Assembly: GCA_947652605.1 (NCBI GenBank)
Contig: OX393581.1
Coordinates: 51,297,924 to 51,361,923, forward strand
Source of the DNA: Elmis aenea
Lineage: Eukaryota; Arthropoda; Insecta; Coleoptera; Elmidae
Direction of reading: 5' to 3'
Length of the DNA: 64,000 nucleotides
The first letter of the stretch is position 1, and each line of letters starts with the position of its first letter. The notes under the pieces were generated by a model. That model was not told the origin of the DNA. It did not search any database and saw only the letters and a list, made by a program, of their open reading frames with translations. Both the position numbers and the translations under genes were made by a program. Positions 58,110 through 64,000 of this stretch are shown here, piece after piece.

Positions 58110-59265
58110 GTAGTTGTGTAGTTTTCTAAATATGGCCAAATAATTCAAACGTGTTAAAATAGGTAATGAATAAAATTTCTCGGAATTTCACACTATGGTT
58201 ATGCTGTTTCAATAGAAATGTGCTTAAACATACTGTGCATTGAGAGAAGTTATTTGTATCCAACTTTTGGCTGGATTTGAATTGTTTACATTCCAATCAA
58301 CTGACTGCATCACTTGTTCTAGCTGAAACTTTCTGTCCAACTAAGCCATAACCGGCAATCATAGATAAATTTGTCTTACTCTTAACATTGGTTTAAAAAA
58401 ATGTAGGTAGTAATTTAGGCTACAAGTTCTAATTAAGTCAACAATCAATTCGCCATTTTCCTTTTTGTTTCTTCTGTGTACATTTCTGTTCTACACTGAG
58501 CGATTTTTTCACTTTACTAAAGGAAAAAAATAATTTTCTGAGATAAATAACTGGCGTCGCAATTCTGGAATTCCAGCTCTGATGACCGTATTATTTTGTT
58601 TTGTTCCAAAAACTTAATGAACTAATTTTGTTTTACTAAAAACTTGACTAAACTGGTATTAAAACATTGGGTGACATTAATAATATCACCTCTGTCCTTT
58701 TCAAAATGTTACCACAAACAAATCCTTTGAAATAACAAACAGTCTCTCAACAAACTTCAACTCTAGTTAATTCGTACAAAGTTTAATTTCAACAATCCTC
58801 TTTTATTTTAAAAAGAGATTATACAAATTTTGTGTAGGTGTGTACAAAACTTTCCTTACCAATTTACTTCTGCCGCTATGGAGCTCAAAGAACGACAGTT
58901 TTTACACAATTGTTTTACAGTTTGGTAATCGGATGTATCCAAATTATATTCTCGTTCATTATTTGTCTAGACGTAATAAAATGTTTGAAATAGCAACTGC
59001 GACTCTTCCTATCGGAATCTGTCAATAAAACTAAACATTGTTAACTGCAAAACGCAAAACATGTGTACTTTTAAACGTTTAGGTAGTATACCAAGGGTTA
59101 TTTTGGTTTGTTTATTTACATTTTTCATGAAATTTCGATGGCTACTGTCTAAGAATACCATGTTTATCCATAAATAGCTTAAATAGCTTTGTATTTTAAA
59201 TAATTTATTTGTTGCATGAAATGATGCCCTATTTAACTTTCTTCTTGTTGCATTTATATAATTTG
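58110..59265. other. Intron 4, no recognised gene
   Basis: AT-rich. Short frames (58840-59028) are without motif. No repeat border seen. Confidence 0.45.
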
Positions 59266-59269
59266 GTCA

Positions 59270-60180
59270 TGAGTCCTTCTACTGTTAGGTGTAGGACTGT
59301 TAAATTGCGTTGTGCTCCCTTTTTCAATGTTGTTCTGACTTGTGCTAGCTTTTTTATGTCTTTTTATTTAATGTTTCTATCCGTTGTTGCTTTTTTAACT
59401 TCGCCTTGCCAGATTTTTCTCGGTCTACCTCTTTTGTTTTTTCCCTGTGATCTTGCTTCATAGGCATTTCTGGTTAACCTTTCTTCTTTCATTCTATAAC
59501 GTGACAAAACCATCCCAGCTGTCTTGTATTTTTGTTTCAACAGATTTTATCTTTATCTTTCATACCTAATTCTATCTTTTTTGGTTATTCCTTGATCTTT
59601 CTTAGAAACAACAACTGCGAATAATAATGGACTGAGCACGCATCCTTGTTTTAAGCCCTCAAATTCTACTGATTCTTCATTCTTCATTCCTTTATTCTGG
59701 GTTCTTACAATATTTACAGTTTGTTCGTACATCGCTTTTATTATGTCGATTGTTTCTATTTCTATTCTTTTTCTTCTAAAGCCCCTCAATACCTTTTTTG
59801 CTTTTGATTATATCGAATGCTTTTTGTTAAGCTCTTTTCGATTGTTTGTCAATATAAAGACTGGGTCTTGTGTACTCCTTTCTCTTCTGAGACCGTATTG
59901 GGATTCTTCTGGTGCGCTTTGTATTTTTTCTTTTAGTCTGCCTTACTCTTGCCAGTATTTTCCCTGGCACACTCATTAATGTTATTTCTTTATAGTTAGA
60001 ACAATTCCTTTAGTCCCCTTTCTTGTATAATTTTTTTCTGTGGATGTAGTTACCAAGATTTTTGTGTTTAAACATTGTTCAGTTCTTCCCAGCTTTTTTA
60101 AAACCTTGGCAACACTAGAAAACGTTTTAAAGGCCCTTTAATTTCTTTCGTAATTCTGCCCAACGTTCCATTTAACCTAG
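59270..60180 (-). mobile_element. LINE fragment, antisense, RT core and 3' tail
   Basis: The - strand frame 59789-59553 reads FEGLKQGCVLSPLLFAVVVS (palm domain B) preceded by IIKAMYEQTVNIVRTQNKGM. Upstream (59.8-60.1 kb) remnants of the palm A/fingers region appear in shifted frames. On the left it goes directly into the tail (59270-59475) with AACAGTCCTACACC, shared with 11.6 and 51.6 kb. The active-site YADD part is deleted. Confidence 0.78.
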
Positions 60181-60184
60181 ATAC

Positions 60185-61060
60185 TATTTGTCTCTTATAG
60201 TAATAAAGTTACCTGTGTAATGCGGTAGATAATGTCACCCCAGAATCAAGCAAAATTATATTAATTTCAAGAATGTTTTGTAGAGGGTTTTGTGTTATTA
60301 ATTGTTAATATATTTTTAAGTGGCATTCGCAAATAATTATTACGAATTTTTCTGGTTATTTTTGAACGTTTTACGAACGCAATTAAAAACCACCTTAATC
60401 CCTTAGCGTTATTTCAAAATATCTCGAAAATCTCTTCAATTAGTTTTAGTTTGAAATTAAATTAAGCTTTGGCGTTTAGCTTGTGGGTCGAGTTTCGGGC
60501 AAACATACAATATTAAAGCCGTTTACTACCTGAGACAGCTTAATTTGATTACTGTGTTCTTTGATGTAAACACTTAAGTGTTGCAAACCTTTGTTAATTA
60601 GGAAAGTGTTGCCTTATTATTCAAGTTTATACGAAAATAATATCTAGTAAACACACGCGTAAAATTGTGTGATGAAATTTGTAGGTAACTATGAAGTGAA
60701 GCGTTTTATTTACGTGACTTTACATAAATAAATATCGTAGAAGGTTGCGAATACGTGCTTCGGCAATTAAGGTTGCGCTCATGACTAAGGTGCACAACCT
60801 AGTTTTAATAAAACTTTGTTTTTTATCCCGAAATCGCTTTTTTAAGTCTCGAATTTGAAAAACCCAGTACATGTTTTAATAATACTACAATCTAGTCTTA
60901 GATTAATAAATGACTAAGTTATCTTTCTAATGTACTAAAGAATAAAGAGTCACCTAGTGAACTCCTAGCTGTTCCAACATCCAGGGCACTATTCTTGTGC
61001 ACTAGAGGTCTTACAAGATACGAGGCGAGCGTCAAAATTTCCCAGCCTGACTATGAAAGA
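60185..61060. other. Intron 4, no recognised gene
   Basis: No coding potential or repeat structure recognised. Confidence 0.45.
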
Positions 61061-61064
61061 AACG

Positions 61065-61860
61065 GCGTAGGTTCAAAATTAAATTTTATTTTTCAATATA
61101 ATCCCCCCTGACATCAATGCACTTAATAAATCGTTTAGCAACAATTCGATACCCCTAAAAAAATATGCCTTCGGGTTTTCTACAAAATGTGCCCGAACTG
61201 CAGCCTTCACCTCTTGGTCGTTACTGATAGACCCTGATCTTTCTTGGCGGTGCTTCTTCTTTTCGCCTCCATTCCATCGATTCTCTTTGTGACAAAGGAT
61301 CATAGTAGAGAACCATGCTTTCATCCCCTGTAACAATTGTCTTCAACGCGTCCACAGGATTTTCGCCACAGAGCTCCTAAAAGGATCGATCACATTCAAC
61401 ACGACGCTGGCGCTGAACAGATGTTTGAGGACCCACCTCGCACTAACTTTATTCATCCCTAACCGATCGTGGAGGATTCGGCGAATGCTTGTATCTGAAA
61501 GTCCCGACATTTTTGATAGTTCTTCACCTTCAAGCGTCGATTGCTTAATACGAGTTCCTCAACAAGGGCAATCTTGTCGTCCGTCACCACTTCCACAGTC
61601 CTTCCTGTTCTTGCATTATCTTCCAAGGATTCTTGCCACATTCGAAACCGTTTTGACCAATCTTTTATCACAGGATGACGGGGAATTGTCCCCGTACACC
61701 CCATTCAGTCGAACTTTGATGCTTTGAGGAGAAAGACCTAGTGATTTAGGATCAGATTTTGTTTTGAACGATAGGTTGTATGCTCTTGAGAAGCATTTTC
61801 TCGAAGAGTTAAGACATGGTACTGTATGTCTCATTTAATTTTCTTGCAGTATTTAAGCTT
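61065..61860 (-). mobile_element. Mariner-like transposase pseudogene, antisense
   Basis: Reading the - strand from 61834 down: SIKVRLNGVYGDN (first helix-turn-helix area), then DDKIALVEELVLSNRRLKVK in another frame, LSDTSIRRILHDRLGMNKVS and ARWVLKHLFS (second DNA-binding motif), then near 61290-61080 the C-terminal part ending with AVRAHFVENPKAYFFRGIEL. The blocks are in the order expected of mariner transposases. The stretch that should carry the catalytic aspartates is largely missing between 61.40 and 61.30 kb, and there are several frameshifts. Dead copy. Confidence 0.8.
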
Positions 61861-62714
61861 ATTTAACCTGGACATCGTTTATTCAACTAGTACGCTCTGG
61901 GTAACCCCTTAAAGTATTAATTTTCTTGGTTTATATTTAACAGCACCGAACACAACAAGTTCTATTACTTTAAAGTTAAATTTTATGGCACACAAGATGA
62001 AGTCTTTGCCGCTCTTTAATTGGGGTCGGATAAAGTATCAGTTTTTCGCAACAATAGCGTAACCGCTGATGTGTGCGCCAATTAAACGTTTTGATAACGT
62101 CATAGATGTATTGCATCACCCATTGACGTCAGTGTTAGTCTTAGTTGGCACGGTTCCCCCAAATTCGCTTGCATGTTTATAAATTTCCATCGTCGCCAGA
62201 CGAAAATGTACAATAAACACTAAAATAAACTCGCTGCATGCATACATCCAGTTCTCAAGCTTGTGGAGAAATTAGGAGATAATTTATAAAATAGTATTGA
62301 TCAAATTGATCGTTGTTTTAAAGTAATGGTGTGGCTATTGGCTTAAAAGGTGATTAAAAAGAATGCCAATTTTGAACCGATCAATAACAGAGATTTGAAG
62401 CGAAGGTATAGCTAAAATTAAACGAAGCTTAGAGTCCAAAATCAATGAGGGCCCTTTATATCAATCACAAAAGAATTATTTTGAAATAGCATTCGGGCCC
62501 CTCAATAAAAAATTTAATTTATTCTTAAAGAAATTTATTACAAAATAATACTGAAAATATATGTAATGTTTGACCTACCTTGAAAGTATTTTCAGATCTG
62601 TCACGGATCATTTATTGCTCTCCACTGGCCTCCTAATTTTTGTGTCGCCTTGACCCTCTTACACTCAAGTAAACAGGAATTTCATCCAAATGAGCAGTTA
62701 AAAATTATTTGCAG
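61861..62714. other. End of intron 4
   Basis: No gene or repeat recognised. Closes with acceptor ATTATTTGCAG at 62714. Confidence 0.5.
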
Positions 62715-62942
62715 GATCCTTCAATTGACGTAATGGCAAGAGAAAGGAGGATAATGGGAAGTGTCCCGGGACTCCTGGACGCAATATCCTGTGAATCAAC
62801 TGCCGATATTTCAGCAGCCGTCCACGAAGAGGAAGCAGCGGTACCAAATATTTTATATGCCTGTGTTAAACATTTAGAAGCTCACGGACTGCAGACGCTT
62901 GGCATATTCAGGGTCAGCAGTTCAAAGAAAAGAGTTCGGCAG
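62715..62942 (+). CDS. RhoGAP gene, fifth visible exon: start of the RhoGAP domain (residues 741-816)
   Basis: Acceptor TTATTTGCAG, donor GTGAGT at 62943, phase 0 in and out, 76 codons. It starts with [20 protein letters not shown], then a short acidic helix, and enters the catalytic domain at [18 protein letters not shown]. The motif [16 protein letters not shown] carries the arginine finger: R806, codon 62910-62912, in GIFR. This arginine reaches into the active site of the Rho GTPase and is required for GAP activity. SSSKKRVRQ directly after it is the ARHGAP6/36-like form. ARHGAP36-type proteins lack this arginine; here it is present, so catalysis is possible. The rest of the domain is downstream of the window. 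Confidence 0.92.
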
Positions 62943-63104
62943 GTGAGTTATTAACAATTAAGATGAACAGTTTGGATATTTTATACAAAGTGTTTCACTA
63001 TACCGACCGTTTATTATAAAAGTAGTGTCAGTCTATTTTTAGAAAAGATTGAGACCATTAATAATTTACATAGACGAAGGAGTATTTATATGTAATTTAC
63101 CTAG

Positions 63105-63500
63105 CCATGAAAAAAAGGGAGAACCCAAAAATCATTTTTTTACATAACTACCTTCAACACATACACTTAATCCAACGTGTTACCGCGTCCCCTGCAAGGA
63201 ACAATTCTTTGGGAGCTCAGCAAAATAGGCATTAAGCTGTCTTTAGTTCATTATTGACTGTAAATTTTTTGCCTTTATGACCTTGTTTTTGGATTTCTAA
63301 ACAAAAAGAAGTCGCAGGATGCTAAGTCATGCCTGTAAGGTGGATGACGCAGCTCAGTAAATCCACATTCTTGAATTATAGCCTGAACATTGAGTGCTTC
63401 ATGGACTCCGTGGAGGACATCAATTTTTTTTTAAATAGCGCTTTCTTCACGTCATCAGATGTGTCCTTTTATTGGATACATTTTGATCACCAGATCTAGT
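63105..63500 (-). mobile_element. Second mariner-like transposase relic, antisense
   Basis: On the - strand with frame changes: LEIQKQGHKGKKFTVNNELK, then APKELFLAGDAVTRWIKCM. This fits the end of mariner-type transposases (LFPxLKxxLxGxxF, then xxxFFxxGIxxLxxRWxKC). Stops occur throughout. Different from the copy at 61 kb in sequence and in the part retained. Confidence 0.65.
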
Positions 63501-63639
63501 TTTTCAAACAAAAAATAACGAAGTTATGAAGTTGTTTGTGGACCGAGATGTTTTTCTTTTCCGAGCGAACACTGCATTTTACGGGGTTATGGGGGGGTTA
63601 AGATTAATGAAAACGAAGAAAAAAAGGGAAGGAATAGTA

Positions 63640-63895
63640 AAGCTCGACAAAGGGCATATATTAATAAAATAGGATGGAAAATGCAGATAGAGAGAAAAAG
63701 AAATAGAGGAAGACCAAGAATAAAATGGGAAAAAGAAGTGAGGCAGAGACTAGAAGAAAAAGGAGTCAGCTGGAGAGATGTGCCACAATTAGCTAACGAT
63801 AGGCAGGAGTGGAGGAACTTAACACAGAAATAGAAAAGCATACCTCGACACCGAAAGGTACAAGAGGAACCGATTAAGAAGAAGAAGAAGGTTTT
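63640..63895 (+). mobile_element. LINE C-terminal fragment and 3' tail, sense
   Basis: The + strand reads KIGWKMQIERKRNRGRPRIK followed by WEKEVRQRLEEKGVSWRDVP and runs on past QLANDRQEW to a tail of GAAGAAGAAG repeats (about 63876-63890). The nucleotide sequence is almost the same as at 5.83-6.05 kb, so the two copies are from one recently active family. The frame at 63587-63841 on the other strand is its shadow. Confidence 0.85.
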
Positions 63896-64000
63896 TCGCG
63901 CGGTTCTCTGGAACCGTTAAAAACATTTAAAAAAATTTGCATAGACCCATTTGCAAAGGATGCGTGCATCGAAAAATGACGATTTTAATTTTTTCTAACA
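63896..64000 (+). repeat. Diverged unit of the 161 bp repeat, cut by window edge
   Basis: TCGCGCGGTTCTCTGGAACC, AAAAATTTGCATAGACC and GCGTGCATCGAAAAATGACG match, with changes, the corresponding blocks of the tandem array at 42.98-44.10 kb. It follows the LINE tail directly. Confidence 0.7.

Larger units (their letters stand above)
55878..62714 (+). other. Intron 4 of the RhoGAP gene
   Basis: A 6.8 kb intron with short hairpin and tandem repeats (56.3-58.1 kb), an antisense LINE (59.27-60.18 kb) and an antisense mariner relic (61.07-61.86 kb). No other gene was recognised in it. Confidence 0.8.
36260..62942 (+). other. Gene span: RhoGAP-family gene, ARHGAP6/36-like, 3' part beyond window
   Basis: Five exons splice in frame (phases 0, 1, 1, 0, 0) into 816 codons before the window ends; every border has a GT donor and an AG acceptor. 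The encoded protein has a long, basic, Ser/Arg-rich N-terminal half, conserved-looking linker blocks and the first part of a RhoGAP catalytic domain. RhoGAP proteins switch off Rho-family GTPases by speeding GTP hydrolysis, and so act on the actin cytoskeleton, adhesion and cell shape. The domain opens after a central linker, and its [14 protein letters not shown] block closely resembles ARHGAP6/ARHGAP36. Which Rho GTPase it acts on cannot be told. The rest of the domain and the 3' end lie right of the window. Confidence 0.85.

Noticed and set aside
1..64000. tRNA and rRNA genes
   Set aside because: I looked for A/B box pairs with cloverleaf pairing and for familiar rRNA blocks and recognised none; a covariance-model scan would be needed to exclude diverged copies.

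Overview
This is AT-rich animal nuclear DNA. Spliced coding exons with canonical GT/AG borders, several classes of degenerate non-LTR retrotransposons, Tc1/mariner and hAT-type DNA elements and long satellite arrays suggest an insect with a repeat-rich genome. I cannot name the order or species from the sequence alone. Only one host gene can be supported. It runs on the + strand from 36260 to beyond the right edge and encodes a Rho GTPase-activating protein. The start of its RhoGAP domain, with the arginine-finger motif GIFRV, lies in the last visible exon, and that motif block most resembles the ARHGAP6/ARHGAP36 type.

Layout. 1-35.2 kb holds no convincing host gene. It contains a 1.9 kb foldback transposon (2857-4767) whose centre still encodes the tail of a DDE transposase in both orientations, broken LINE copies, a 727 bp hAT-type element with an 8 bp target duplication (7807-8533), a hAT-related element carrying a five-unit 184 bp tandem array (15640-16880), two nested palindromic elements (18589-21067), a mariner relic, and a 7.4 kb satellite array with a 181 bp unit in about 41 copies (22661-30080). 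More LINE fragments follow. The region 35.3-36.26 kb is the probable promoter/leader side of the gene.

36.26-62.94 kb is the RhoGAP gene: five visible coding exons (36260-38026, 44825-44981, 52452-52565, 55696-55877, 62715-62942) join in frame to give 816 residues before the window ends. The introns (about 6.8, 7.5, 3.1 and 6.8 kb) are filled with transposon remains, most of them antisense to the gene, plus a 161 bp tandem array in intron 1 that has a three-unit higher-order structure. The right edge (63.1-64 kb) has another mariner relic, a LINE tail nearly identical to the one at 5.6-6.05 kb, and a diverged copy of the 161 bp repeat.

The main points of interest are repeat biology: how the foldback elements arose from inverted transposon ends, the recurring TACAGGGTG terminal motif, the linked variants in the satellite, and hAT elements that carry an expandable internal repeat. 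Nothing here amounts to a demonstrated new system. The strongest candidates for follow-up are the long palindromes as small-RNA sources and a possible stop-containing microexon in the RhoGAP gene.
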